Positions 1 to 8,422 of a stretch of DNA of 22,539 nucleotides are shown one piece after another. Both the position numbers and the translations under genes were made by a program. Origin of the DNA: CAYWTX01 sp964461295 (GTDB taxonomy: Bacteria > Planctomycetota > Phycisphaerae > SM23-33); NCBI GenBank assembly GCA_964461295.1, contig CAYWTX010000360.1, forward strand, positions 1-22,539, read 5' to 3'. How positions within the stretch are numbered: position 1 is the stretch's first letter; each line of letters starts with the position of its first letter. The notes beneath the pieces were generated by a model. It had not been told where the DNA came from and did no database searches. It was given only the letters and a program-made list of their open reading frames with translations.

Positions 1-30
1 CTTTGTCTTCTACATCGCACTCCTCCTTGC

Positions 31-135
31 CCAGGCTTCGCCTGGCGCACCTTTCGCCCTTTCAGGGCTTGATCTTGGGGGCCATGGGTACCCAGGGCGT
101 TGCCCTGGGCTGTATTCCGTCAGCCTTTCAGGCTG
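31..135. repeat. Cluster of four small perfect hairpins
   Basis: Four perfect inverted repeats follow each other within 105 bases, each with a 3-nt loop: CCAGGC/GCCTGG at 31-45 (loop TTC), GCCCT/AGGGC at 56-68 (TTC), CCCAGGGC/GCCCTGGG at 91-109 (GTT) and CAGCCT/AGGCTG at 121-135 (TTC). This is seen directly. The regular spacing and shared TTC loop suggest a dispersed palindromic element of the REP/MITE kind rather than a protein gene, although a short open frame runs through it. No transposase lies nearby. Family membership is inferred. Confidence 0.7.
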
Positions 136-442
136 AAGAACCGTGCTCCACCTGTCTGGGAACCGCAATGATGACGCTACGGTCTCGTTTTCCGTCCTGT
201 TTTCCTTAACTGAACCGTATTGAGTCTAACCCCAACCGCCGCCGTTGTTCCGGGCTTTCCTCCCTGCCGGCTTCCCGATGGCCTCCGGGACGCCGGCGGA
301 GTCATCCGCGCCAGCGATACGACGCGCTCACAAGGGGGTTCCATGTGGAGAAGGGCCCGTGGACTGCCGCGCCATCGCCCGGGCCGCCCCGGACGGACGT
401 GACCGGCCTCGACCAGCCCTGCACAACAAGGAGCGACCCCCC
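136..442. other. Non-coding stretch upstream of the hydrolase gene
   Basis: No convincing gene is visible here. The open frame of the downstream hydrolase extends back into this stretch, but the translated extension has no export signal or domain character, and a good ribosome binding site (AAGGAG at 428-433) places the start at 443. A pyrimidine-rich patch lies around 185-210. I could not pick a convincing sigma-70 promoter. The stretch probably holds the promoter and 5' leader of the hydrolase gene. Confidence 0.5.
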
Positions 443-2035
443 ATGTTCTGGCACGCACCAGCGACGCTTCTGATGGCCGCGGCATCGTTCGCGGCGGCTG
501 CGCCCGCCCCGGCGCAGTGGACGGCGACCCTCGAGATGCCGCAAGCGAACCCCAAGCGGTCGGGCCAGGCCTTCGTCTGGGTTCCCGACGGCTGCAAGGT
601 CGTGCGCGGAGTCTTCATCGCGCAGCAGACGATGTTCGAGGCCGGGATCACGCGGAACGCCGAGGTGCGAGCGGCCTGCGCCGACAAGGGCATTGCGGTC
701 ATCCACGCCCCCTGCGGCATCGGCTCCACGTTCCTCACCGGCGACGGCGCCGCCAACCTGGCGGCGATCCTCGCGAGCGCCGCCAAGGCCACGGTGCGCC
801 CGGAGCTTGCGCTGGCCCCGCTGATCACGGCGGGGCACTCCGCCGGGGGAATCTACTGCCGCAACGTCGCGTACTGGAAGCCCCACCGTGTGGCGGGCGT
901 CATTCACGTCATGAGCGGCAACCTCCAGGCGCACATCGAAGACTACAACCGGACCCTCGCGGGCGTTCCCGTGCTGTTCATCAACGGCGAGTGGGAGCAG
1001 TACGGCCCGGACGGCGGGGACCTGCCCCGCAACCTTCGCGCGAACATGGGCCTGCGCATGAGCGGCACCCAGCAGCAGGGCCAGACCCAGTGGATCTGCA
1101 TGCGCCAGCAGATCCTGGCCCGGCGGGCGCGGAACGCCGACAACCTCATGGGCCTGGTCGTCAGCCGCGACAAGAGCCACACCCAGTGGGAAGACGCCAT
1201 GAACGGCATGGTGGCGGAGTTCATCCGCGGCGCGGCTGACCTGCGGATTCCCAGGGACGCCCCCGATGGCAAGGCCGAAGTCCGTTGCCTGCCGGTAAAG
1301 GCCGAGCAGGGCTGGCTGCTCGACGCCGACATCAAGAAGCCCCAGTGCCAGCCCGCGCCGTATGCCCAGTACAAGGGCGAGAAACGCTACGCGCTGTGGT
1401 TGCCTGACAAGGCGATGGCCATGAGGGTGTGGGAGTACAACCAGAAGGGCTGGCCCGACGCCGACCCGACGGCGGACTGGCCGCTGGAGAAGCGATACAC
1501 GCCCGCGACGTGCCTCCAGGACATCGTGGACTGCCCGCCGCCGCCCAAACTGACCTGGGCGGGCGGCGACGGGGCGTGGAATGAGACGGCCCTCGCCTGG
1601 CGCGACGAGGCCGGCAAGGCCGTGGCGTGGAATCCGCGGGCACAGGCGGTGTTCGCCGGCCCCGGCGGCATCGTGCGAGCGGATGGGAAAGTGTCGTGCA
1701 GCGGGTTGACGGTCGGCAAGGGCTACACGCTGGCGGTCGGGGCCAACGCGGTGGAGAGCCGGCTGTTCGTCGTCCTGGAGCCCGGCTGCACGCTGGAGGT
1801 GACGCTCGATCCGGCGGAGTCGAACGACCGATGGGGCGCGCGCATCTCCGCCGCCGGGTATGCGAAGATCGGCGGCACGCTGGTCGTCAAGGGCACGGGC
1901 CTGAAGGCCGGCTCGTACAAGATCGTTCGGGCCAGCGGGAGGAATGAAGGCGAGTTCGAGAAGGTGGCTCCGCCGGAGGGATGGGGGGCCAAGACGGGCG
2001 GCGGCAGCGTCACCCTCACGCCGGCCGTCAGGTGA
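443..2035 (+). CDS. Exported alpha/beta-hydrolase-fold protein with beta-rich C-terminal region
   Basis: The 530-residue product has an N-terminal signal peptide (about residues 1-24, Ala-rich, ending APAPA). Residues about 40-265 look like an alpha/beta hydrolase: GHSAG nucleophile elbow with Ser133, a candidate acid Glu183 in FINGEWE, and a candidate His246 in KSHTQW, all in the order expected for a catalytic triad. This suggests an esterase, acetyl-esterase or lipase-like enzyme acting outside the cytoplasm; the substrate is unknown. Residues about 368-530 are a Gly/Val-rich beta region (TWAGG..., GGTLVVKGTGL...) resembling autotransporter-associated beta-strand repeats, unusual behind a hydrolase. 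Start 443 is chosen for AAGGAG nine bases upstream and because the signal peptide begins there; the open frame continues back to 245. It converges on the DUF5107 gene with a 27-base gap. The fold call is fairly safe; the exact activity is not. Confidence 0.75.
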   Translation: MFWHAPATLLMAAASFAAAAPAPAQWTATLEMPQANPKRSGQAFVWVPDGCKVVRGVFIAQQTMFEAGITRNAEVRAACADKGIAVIHAPCGIGSTFLTGDGAANLAAILASAAKATVRPELALAPLITAGHSAGGIYCRNVAYWKPHRVAGVIHVMSGNLQAHIEDYNRTLAGVPVLFINGEWEQYGPDGGDLPRNLRANMGLRMSGTQQQGQTQWICMRQQILARRARNADNLMGLVVSRDKSHTQWEDAMNGMVAEFIRGAADLRIPRDAPDGKAEVRCLPVKAEQGWLLDADIKKPQCQPAPYAQYKGEKRYALWLPDKAMAMRVWEYNQKGWPDADPTADWPLEKRYTPATCLQDIVDCPPPPKLTWAGGDGAWNETALAWRDEAGKAVAWNPRAQAVFAGPGGIVRADGKVSCSGLTVGKGYTLAVGANAVESRLFVVLEPGCTLEVTLDPAESNDRWGARISAAGYAKIGGTLVVKGTGLKAGSYKIVRASGRNEGEFEKVAPPEGWGAKTGGGSVTLTPAVR

Positions 2036-2062
2036 AACCGTGGTCAACTCCTTCGTGCCGGC

Positions 2063-4354
2063 TCAAGGCGTGGCATCGGGAAGACCGATGCGCGCCACCG
2101 GCAGGAACCGGCCCTGGGTGGCGGCCAGGAACTCCCGGATGCGCTGCTGCGCGCCAGGTTCCTGCTGCAACTGGTGGAAAGCCTTCCATTCCTGCAAGGC
2201 GAGCAGTTCGCGATCGCCGTGCCAGGTGGTTCGGTACAGCGCCTCCAGCAGCACGCGGGCGGCCCGCGGGTCGCTCGGGTCCTCGTCCACGAGATCGCGC
2301 GCCAGGCTCAGGGCTTGTTCGCGGCTGGCCGACTCCTCCAGCAGCAGCCACGTGCGCAGCAGTCGCGCCTCCCAGTGCTTGGGGACTTCGCGCATCAGCG
2401 CGCCAAGCTCTTCCAGTGCCCGTGCCTTCTGGCCGGCGCCGATGGCGACCAATGCGCGGTAGTACCTGGCAGCCGGACAGGCACGCTTTGCCTTGACGGC
2501 GCTGTCCAGGCAGCGCACGGCGTCCTCACGTTGGCCGGCTTCAAGGTGGCACATCCCCAACAGGTGCCAGCCTTCGCCGTCGTTGGCGTCCTTGTCGGTG
2601 GCCGCCCGCAAGGTGGCCTGCGCCTGCTTGAGGTAGCCCAGTCGGTACTCGATACGCCCCTGGTCGGTGGTGCCGTCGGCATACTTGAGGATCGGCCGCC
2701 CGCCGATGCCGCCGGCACCGTAGCCCTTGCCGTTGGCGGCCATTTCGCGGGAGTAAGGGCCGGACACCGACTGGCGCACGGGCTCGTTCTCGCCGGCGTT
2801 GTCCTTGATCGGGACCGGCCAGGCCCCGTCGTAGGCGTTCTGGCCGTCGCAGAGGACCGTCAAGCGGCCCTCCTTGCCGGCGAGATCGAACTGCACGGGT
2901 TGATCCGGCGCGCCCGCCAGCGCCGCGCCGACGGCGGCGCCGTTCCATCGCACCTGCACGCCGGCAGGCGCAAAGGGCACGACGCTCAACCGCAGGCCGC
3001 CTTCGCGCGGCTCGGCCGCGACGGCGCAGCGCCGATTGGCGAACTGCACTTTGCCGATGCCGTGAGCGATGGCCCAGGCGTTGGTGAACGAATCCGCCTC
3101 GCCGGGGCCGTTCCATCGCTCCACGCCCTCGAAGAGGTTGTCGAAGCCGCCCCACACCTCCACGCCGTCGGCCACGTTGGCGCGGAAGTTCGCCGGCGAC
3201 GGGTCGTACGCCTTGTAGTCGTCGTACCAGAACTTGGTGCCCGGCCCGTCGGCGTCGTGGAACCGCAGGCGATTGACCTTGACCTGCGGGTAGAAGATGC
3301 CGCTGAAGCCCATGGCCATGTTCCACGAGAAGAGGCTGTACGCTTTGCCCTTGGCCCAGCCGGCCAGGTCGAAGTCGGCGATCGTCCCGAAGTCCGCCGC
3401 GCGGTGCGTGCTCTTGTAGAAACTGGGGAAGATGAACTCCGCGTCGGTGGGCTGTTGGGGCACGGGTCCGCCATCCAGCACGGCCCCCGCGTGCGTGTGG
3501 TAGCGTGGCAGGTAAGCGGTGTTCCACAACCGCCGCCCTTGGCGGTACGGCGTGGGGTTCACGAGGCGGTAGGTGACCGACAGGACGGCGCTGTTGGGGC
3601 TTAGCGTCACCATCTGCGTCACCAATTGACTGGAATGCCCGTGCCACGGTATCGCCGGGGCTCCGGTGGTCTTATCGGTCTGGGCGAAGCCCCCGGCGCC
3701 ACGCCGCGCCCAGGACGGGTAGTTGTTGGCATTCCACCGGCTGAACTCCATCCACATCGCCACGGTCACGCGCCCGTCGGCGTGGCGGTGTACACGCCAT
3801 GAGGCCGGCTGCTCCAACAGCACGCAGCCGTGCTCGGCGAACGGGAAGGAGAGTTTGATCCCCGACTCCCACCAGGGCCACCACTGCTTGTATCGCCGTT
3901 CCCGCATGAAGAACTCGTCGCCGGTGGGCTTGAACTGGGCCGACTCGATGGCGCCACCCACATCCGGGACCACCCGGACCCGGATGTAGGGGTTCTCCAG
4001 AACCACCGACGTGAAGGACAGTTCGCCCATGCGGCAGGCCACGCTGGGCAGCGAGGGGGCCTTCTTCGGCGGCTTCTTCGCGTCGTTCGCGTCCGGCGGC
4101 CGGTTGCTCTCCAGGCGGGCGCCCGGCGCCTGCGGCAGATAGGGAGGCAGCGGCTCAGGCACGCGTTGCAGGCGGTCGTAGGGGAGCGTCAGGGGTTCCA
4201 CCCGGACCACGACGCCCGGAGCGTCGGCGGTCCACGCCGGCTTGGGCGTCTCGGCTGGCTGCGTCTCCGCGGCTGCGCCCCGCGACGGCGAACCAACGCT
4301 CACGACGGCGATCAGCCCGGCGATTCCCGCATGAAGCACCCTCTTGTTCGGCAT
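2063..4354 (-). CDS. Exported DUF5107 domain protein with C-terminal TPR repeats
   Basis: The 763-residue product starts with a signal peptide (MPNKRVLHAGIAGLIAVVSV..., about residues 1-30) and a Pro-rich linker. From about residue 105 it has the beta-sandwich-like, Trp/Tyr-rich region typical of DUF5107 proteins (ENPYIRVRVVPDVGG, then WNTAYLPRYH, SLFSWNMAMGFSGIFYP, FWGG-like WGGFDN). Residues about 565-710 carry TPR-type helical repeats (GWHLLGMCHLEAGQREDAV and following). Family members are associated with carbohydrate metabolism and resemble mutarotase-like sugar-binding domains; no reaction can be assigned here. The start at 4354 is preferred because GGAGAG lies just upstream; an alternative ATG at 4366 overlaps that site. 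It is transcribed divergently from a XylR-type regulator, which makes sugar-responsive control plausible. Confidence 0.8.
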   Translation of the reverse strand: MPNKRVLHAGIAGLIAVVSVGSPSRGAAAETQPAETPKPAWTADAPGVVVRVEPLTLPYDRLQRVPEPLPPYLPQAPGARLESNRPPDANDAKKPPKKAPSLPSVACRMGELSFTSVVLENPYIRVRVVPDVGGAIESAQFKPTGDEFFMRERRYKQWWPWWESGIKLSFPFAEHGCVLLEQPASWRVHRHADGRVTVAMWMEFSRWNANNYPSWARRGAGGFAQTDKTTGAPAIPWHGHSSQLVTQMVTLSPNSAVLSVTYRLVNPTPYRQGRRLWNTAYLPRYHTHAGAVLDGGPVPQQPTDAEFIFPSFYKSTHRAADFGTIADFDLAGWAKGKAYSLFSWNMAMGFSGIFYPQVKVNRLRFHDADGPGTKFWYDDYKAYDPSPANFRANVADGVEVWGGFDNLFEGVERWNGPGEADSFTNAWAIAHGIGKVQFANRRCAVAAEPREGGLRLSVVPFAPAGVQVRWNGAAVGAALAGAPDQPVQFDLAGKEGRLTVLCDGQNAYDGAWPVPIKDNAGENEPVRQSVSGPYSREMAANGKGYGAGGIGGRPILKYADGTTDQGRIEYRLGYLKQAQATLRAATDKDANDGEGWHLLGMCHLEAGQREDAVRCLDSAVKAKRACPAARYYRALVAIGAGQKARALEELGALMREVPKHWEARLLRTWLLLEESASREQALSLARDLVDEDPSDPRAARVLLEALYRTTWHGDRELLALQEWKAFHQLQQEPGAQQRIREFLAATQGRFLPVARIGLPDATP

Positions 4355-4447
4355 GTTGCTCTCCATAGGTCGCTATCTCGAAGGTCAAGGCGGCGTTATT
4401 CTAAGGTCGGTGAACCCTCCCGGTCTTGCGCGGGTTCCTGCCCATTT

Positions 4448-4465
4448 ATGCAGAACATCTTGCAT
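4448..4465. promoter_or_regulatory. Candidate operator between the divergent DUF5107 and XylR-type genes
   Basis: An inverted repeat ATGCA-N8-TGCAT lies in the 139-base divergent intergenic region, 28 bases before the regulator start. AraC/XylR-type regulators often bind next to their own gene and the divergent target. The 5-bp arms are short, so this is only a candidate. Confidence 0.3.
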
Positions 4466-4493
4466 TTTGCGCAGCCTGGGAGAGAATGCCTGC

Positions 4494-5681
4494 ATGGCGC
4501 GACGCACGCGAAGGGCCCCCGAGCGAGAACGACGGATCGCCGTGGTGCTGGAACTCATGCCCGGCCACTGCCGGCGCATCCTGCAAGGGATTCGCCGGTA
4601 CGCCCATCTGCACGGCCGACAATGGCGTCTCCAGACGCTTGACGCCATCGGGCTGGAGCCCATCGAGGAGGGGCGCCGGTGGCTGGGCGACGGGATCATC
4701 GCGGGAATCCCGACCGTCGAGGCCATCGAGGTCTACAGGGCCAAGAACCTGCCCTTCGTCAACATCAGTTCGGCGATTCCCGCCGAGAAGGCGCCCAGCG
4801 TCGTATTCGACAACCGGGCGATCGGCCGACTGGCGGCCGAACACCTGCTGAACCTGGCCCTGCGCGACTTCGCCTTCTGCGGGGACGTTCAGCAGGCATA
4901 CGCGAGGGACCGACTGGCGGGCTTCGAGGCAACCCTTCGCCAGGCCGGACACCCCTGCCCGGTCTTTGGGCGGGCTCCCTTGCGGCTGAAGCGCCTGAGC
5001 CCTTGGCGGCAAGCCCAGCAGGAGACGCGGGAGTTTCTGTCCGCACTGCCCAGGCCGTGCGGCGTCTTCGCCTGTGACGACAACCGCGCGCTGATGGTCG
5101 CCCAGGCCTGCGACGAACTGCGACTGCGAATCCCCGAGGACCTGGCCCTTCTGGGCGCCAATGACGACGACCTGGCCTGCAACATCATCTACCCGCCCCT
5201 GTCCAGCATCGACATCTCGCCCGAACGTCTGGGCGAGTGCGCCGCCGCCATGCTCGACGACCTGATGCGAGGCCGGCCCGCGCCCCGTCGCCCGGTCCGC
5301 ATCGCCCCCAGGGGCGTCGTGGCGCGGCAATCGACCGATCTGCTCGCCGTTGGCGACCCGCGGATCGCCGACGCCGTGCGATTCATCCGGACGGCGGCCC
5401 TGACTCGACCGCTTCGGGTGGCGGAGGTCTGCAAGCACCTTCGCATGCCCCGGCGCACTGCCATCGCGCGATTCCGTCAGGCGTTGGGCCGCTCGCCCAA
5501 GGCGGAGATTACCCGCGTGCGCCTGGCGCGTGTCGAGGAACTCCTGACGACGACCGACTGGTCCATCAAGCGGATCGCCTACGCATTGGGCTTCGCGAAC
5601 CCCGAAGCCCTTGCCAGGGCCTTCCACACCCGGTACGGCATCGCTCCCAGCGCCTGCCGCCGGAAGCTCCGGCGGGATTGA
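4494..5681 (+). CDS. XylR-type transcriptional regulator (LacI-like sensor plus AraC DNA-binding domain)
   Basis: The 395-residue protein has a periplasmic-binding-protein-like ligand domain (about residues 14-275). Typical LacI/XylR-family segments are VVFDNRAIGRLAAEHLL, FACDDNRALMVAQAC, LLGANDDDLACN and PPLSSIDISPERLG. The C-terminal AraC-type double helix-turn-helix covers about residues 285-393 (RVAEVCKHLRMPRRTA, then WSIKRIAYALGFANPEALARAFHTRYGIAP). It lacks the N-terminal LacI helix-turn-helix, as XylR-type proteins do. The family senses sugars in the cytoplasm and controls nearby carbohydrate genes; the ligand is unknown. The start is the ATG at 4494, with GGGAGAG about nine bases upstream; an ATG at 4486 is out of frame. 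It is divergent from the DUF5107 gene, its likeliest target. Confidence 0.9.
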   Translation: MARRTRRAPERERRIAVVLELMPGHCRRILQGIRRYAHLHGRQWRLQTLDAIGLEPIEEGRRWLGDGIIAGIPTVEAIEVYRAKNLPFVNISSAIPAEKAPSVVFDNRAIGRLAAEHLLNLALRDFAFCGDVQQAYARDRLAGFEATLRQAGHPCPVFGRAPLRLKRLSPWRQAQQETREFLSALPRPCGVFACDDNRALMVAQACDELRLRIPEDLALLGANDDDLACNIIYPPLSSIDISPERLGECAAAMLDDLMRGRPAPRRPVRIAPRGVVARQSTDLLAVGDPRIADAVRFIRTAALTRPLRVAEVCKHLRMPRRTAIARFRQALGRSPKAEITRVRLARVEELLTTTDWSIKRIAYALGFANPEALARAFHTRYGIAPSACRRKLRRD

Positions 5682-5725
5682 CTGAGAGCCTGTGAAGCAA
5701 TTGGCGAAGCGACCTCGTCCCTCTT

Positions 5726-5740
5726 CGCCCCGAAGGGGCG
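5726..5740. repeat. Perfect hairpin with a GAA/TTC loop
   Basis: CGCCCC-GAA-GGGGCG is a perfect 6-bp stem with a 3-nt loop; read on the minus strand the loop is TTC, as in three of the four hairpins at 31-135. It lies 44 bases after the regulator stop codon. It lacks a U tract, so it is not a standard intrinsic terminator. It may be a single copy of the same palindromic element. Confidence 0.5.
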
Positions 5741-5772
5741 ATCAGGATTCAGTCTGAGATGTAAGTACCTGT

Positions 5773-5784
5773 TATACAATGTAT
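5773..5784. promoter_or_regulatory. AT-rich palindrome overlapping a possible -10 hexamer
   Basis: TATACA at 5773-5778 resembles a -10 box and overlaps the 11-base palindrome ATACAATGTAT (5774-5784), which could be an operator. No good -35 hexamer is seen at the right distance, so the promoter call is weak. Confidence 0.2.
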
Positions 5785-6025
5785 TAAGCGAGAAGCCCTG
5801 AAACGGCGGCAGAAAGCCTCCAGCGTGGGCCAAGCCGCGAGTTCCGATTCCTGCACAAGCTCTGACGGGTTCCGCGCGCCGGCGAGACGGAAAAGGCGCC
5901 TTCACGAGGCGGCGAGCCCCGGCGTGGCCCCATGCATAGAAAAACCGCACGAACCCGACACATGCTGAAAATCATATTTCGTACCACCTTTGTCTAAAGC
6001 TGCAAAGTTTGGGGACGCTCCTGTC

Positions 6026-6097
6026 CGATATAGCCCGATACAGAACGTCAGCCTCCGAAGGATGTTCGTCGGCAGGGATCCGGAGGATGTCATATCG
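6026..6097 (+). promoter_or_regulatory. Possible structured RNA leader of the TonB receptor gene
   Basis: An outer pairing CGATAT (6026-6031) with ATATCG (6092-6097) encloses CCTCCG (6052-6057) pairing with CGGAGG (6081-6086). The structure would end about 50 bases before the receptor start codon. The pairings are seen in the sequence; that they form a regulatory RNA is a guess, and no known riboswitch class is recognised. Confidence 0.25.
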
Positions 6098-6148
6098 CCT
6101 CAAGAACCGTAGGGATGCAGGGCGAGTTGGCCGGAAGGAAGCACGGCT

Positions 6149-8287
6149 ATGACTCAACGGGGTTTCCGAGGGGCAGGTAGGCGGCATCGGGCGGCAACGG
6201 CATTTCCGGCTTGGGCCGCGGGGCTGGGGGTGTTTCTGCTGGCGGGCCTGGCGGCGGCTGGACCGCCGAGCGCCGCGGACGCCAACGCTGCCGGCGCCAA
6301 AGCGCCTTCAACCGCCCCGGCATCGCGTCCCGCGGCGGCGGACCCGGTCGGCGGCGAACTGCTGCTGTTCGCCGACGTGCCGATGGTCGTGTCCGCCGGG
6401 CGCTCGGCCCAGCCGATGAACTGGTTGTCGGTGCCGGTGAGCGTGATCACCGCCGAGGACATCCATTATGGCGGTCTGACGAACCTGCCGGAGATCCTCC
6501 AGTTCAGCCCGGGCATCGACATGGTGCAGCACTCCCGCAACCTGTACTCGGTCGGAGTGCGGGGGATGCATTACGCGCATTCGGAGCGGCTGTTGAGCAT
6601 GGTGGACGGGCGGGTGGCCGACAGCCCGCTGTATGGCGGGCCGCAGCTCCTGGAGTTGCCGCTGATGATGGAGGACATCAAGCGAGTGGAGATCGTGCGA
6701 GGTCCGGGCGGCTCGGCGTGGGGGGCCAACGCCTACACCGGGGCGGTGAACATCATCACCAAGGAGCCGGAGGAGACGCAGGGCTGGCTGGCCAGCACCA
6801 CGTGGAGCCAGTGGGGCGACAGCTACAACCATGTCCGCTGGGGCAGCAAGGAGGGCAACTGGGCCTGGCGGACGTCGGTCGGGTACAAGAGCGAAGTGAC
6901 CTCGGACCAGGCCATGGGCGGCGACGCCTCGTTCACCACGACGCAGCCGATGCTGGCCGGGCCGATGGGCCTGGCGGACTATCGGACGCACGACTACACG
7001 CGCCAGCCGATGCTGGACGCGGTGGCGGCCTGGACGCCCGACAACGCCACGCGCCTGAAGTTGGGCGCGGCGTACAGCCACCTGGAGACGGGCGACTACG
7101 AGCAGGTCGGCTACTGGCCCCGGGACAACTGGAGAAGCGATTACCTGAGGTTGTTCGCCCGGCTTGAGAAGAACCCAAGCCCCGACACGTCGTACCACTT
7201 CCAGTGGTATGGCAACTACTGGGACGCCGGGTACGGCAAGGGCCGGCTGAGGTACTACGAAAACGATTGGGAGACGCAGTACAACTTCAAGGCCTGCGAG
7301 AATCACTCGATGTCGGTTGGGGGCAACTTCCGGTGGCTGCACGCCCAGATGGGATGGGACGACAACCCGCAGACGCCGCAGTTCCCCGGACAGCCGTACG
7401 ACGAGTACACGATGGGCGCGTTCGTGATTGACCGGTGGGACCTGACCAAGCGATGGACGCTGGAAGGGCAGTTCCGGCTGGACTGGTACAGCGAGAGCCA
7501 GGTGGACTGGTCGGGGCGGGTTTCGAGCCTGTACTCGCTGGACGACGCCAAGCGGCACGTGGTGCGGGTGAGCGCCGCCAAGGCATACCGCACGCCGCTG
7601 GTGACCTCGCGGGAGCTGGAGATGAAGCGGCTGTTCCTGGGCAGCTACCCCGGGATGGGCGACATCTACGCGGTCGATTACGGGGCTGCCGTGGAGAAGC
7701 TGCGGAACGAGGAGACGTTCACGATCGAGGCGGGGTACGAAGGTCGCATGACGAACTGGCTGACGTTCAAGGCGGACGCGTTCGTGCAGAAATTCGACGA
7801 CATCTTCATATCGACGGTGGGAACTCGCTCGCCGATACCGACGTCGTACTACTACTTCCACAACTCCAACAGCGCGATGACGTACGGGGGCGAGACGGAA
7901 CTGGAGTTTCACGACAAACGCGGCAAGTTGTCGCTGTGGTACGCCTACTGCGGGTTTGCGGAAGGCGACGGCCCGGACGTTCGGTCGCTCCACCCGGCGG
8001 AGCACAAGGGGGGCGTGACGGGCAGGCTGTTCCTGCCGGACAACTGGACGCTCAATGCCGCGTACAAGGTGCAGACGATCACGCCGTGCAACACCCCCCC
8101 CCGCCCGATGGTCAGCCGCCTGGACTTGACGGTTTCAAAGGCGTTCATGAACAAGCAGGCGGAGGTCATGTTCGGCGTCACCGACGTGCTGGACACGACG
8201 AATTCCCCCGCGCCGGGGTTGGAGCAGTTTTCCGGACAGGAACTGCCGGGAAGGACGTTCTTCGAGAGGTTGCAGTACAGGTTCTAG
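6149..8287 (+). CDS. TonB-dependent outer membrane receptor
   Basis: The 712-residue protein has a signal peptide (about residues 15-42) and an Ala/Pro/Ser/Thr linker. The plug domain covers about 80-205 (VPVSVITAEDI, LPEILQFSPGIDMV, VGVRGM, VEIVRGPGGSAWGANAYTGAVNIITK). The rest is a long beta-barrel with many alternating aromatic residues, ending in the outer membrane signature FFERLQYRF with C-terminal Phe. It should bind a scarce ligand at the surface and take it up with TonB energy; the plug is of the general BtuB/siderophore-receptor type and the ligand cannot be read. The start has AAGGAAG upstream. It precedes a solute-binding protein and a hybrid kinase on the same strand, so it may deliver or sense the ligand of that cassette. 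Confidence 0.93.
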   Translation: MTQRGFRGAGRRHRAATAFPAWAAGLGVFLLAGLAAAGPPSAADANAAGAKAPSTAPASRPAAADPVGGELLLFADVPMVVSAGRSAQPMNWLSVPVSVITAEDIHYGGLTNLPEILQFSPGIDMVQHSRNLYSVGVRGMHYAHSERLLSMVDGRVADSPLYGGPQLLELPLMMEDIKRVEIVRGPGGSAWGANAYTGAVNIITKEPEETQGWLASTTWSQWGDSYNHVRWGSKEGNWAWRTSVGYKSEVTSDQAMGGDASFTTTQPMLAGPMGLADYRTHDYTRQPMLDAVAAWTPDNATRLKLGAAYSHLETGDYEQVGYWPRDNWRSDYLRLFARLEKNPSPDTSYHFQWYGNYWDAGYGKGRLRYYENDWETQYNFKACENHSMSVGGNFRWLHAQMGWDDNPQTPQFPGQPYDEYTMGAFVIDRWDLTKRWTLEGQFRLDWYSESQVDWSGRVSSLYSLDDAKRHVVRVSAAKAYRTPLVTSRELEMKRLFLGSYPGMGDIYAVDYGAAVEKLRNEETFTIEAGYEGRMTNWLTFKADAFVQKFDDIFISTVGTRSPIPTSYYYFHNSNSAMTYGGETELEFHDKRGKLSLWYAYCGFAEGDGPDVRSLHPAEHKGGVTGRLFLPDNWTLNAAYKVQTITPCNTPPRPMVSRLDLTVSKAFMNKQAEVMFGVTDVLDTTNSPAPGLEQFSGQELPGRTFFERLQYRF
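8257..8287 (+). repeat. Direct repeat copy 1: 3' end of the TonB receptor gene
   Basis: This 31-base segment, encoding the receptor's last residues (FFERLQYRF and stop), matches 8563-8593 at 27 of 31 positions. Both copies end with the same 13 bases, GTACAGGTTCTAG. Confidence 0.6.
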
Positions 8288-8422
8288 GGGGGGCCGTCAC
8301 GCGACGACGGAGCGGATTCACGGTATGGTTCACGTCGGGGGGGCACAATGCTCCGAACTTCGTCTGTTCGACCATCGCGGTTCTGGAGAGTTGTGCCGCC
8401 AGGACCCCGGGCTTCCTGAACC

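Larger units (their letters stand above)
5682..6148. other. 467-base non-coding leader region before the TonB receptor gene
   Basis: No gene is supported here. The stretch is visibly less GC-rich than its surroundings. It contains a TTC/GAA-loop hairpin (5726-5740), an AT-rich palindrome (5773-5784), the palindrome AAGGCGCCTT (5893-5902), and several possible stems between 5988 and 6097. The length suggests a long 5' leader or a decayed element. I checked it for cobalamin and c-di-GMP riboswitch core motifs and saw none. Confidence 0.5.

Noticed and set aside
3..209. A short plus-strand open frame at the window start
   Set aside because: It runs through the four hairpins; the translation simply reads the palindromes and there is no ribosome binding site.
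5972..6187. A minus-strand frame with protein-like text (RYDILRIPADE)
   Set aside because: Only a short segment looks natural, it overlaps the TonB receptor start, and no family is recognised; a decayed fragment cannot be excluded.
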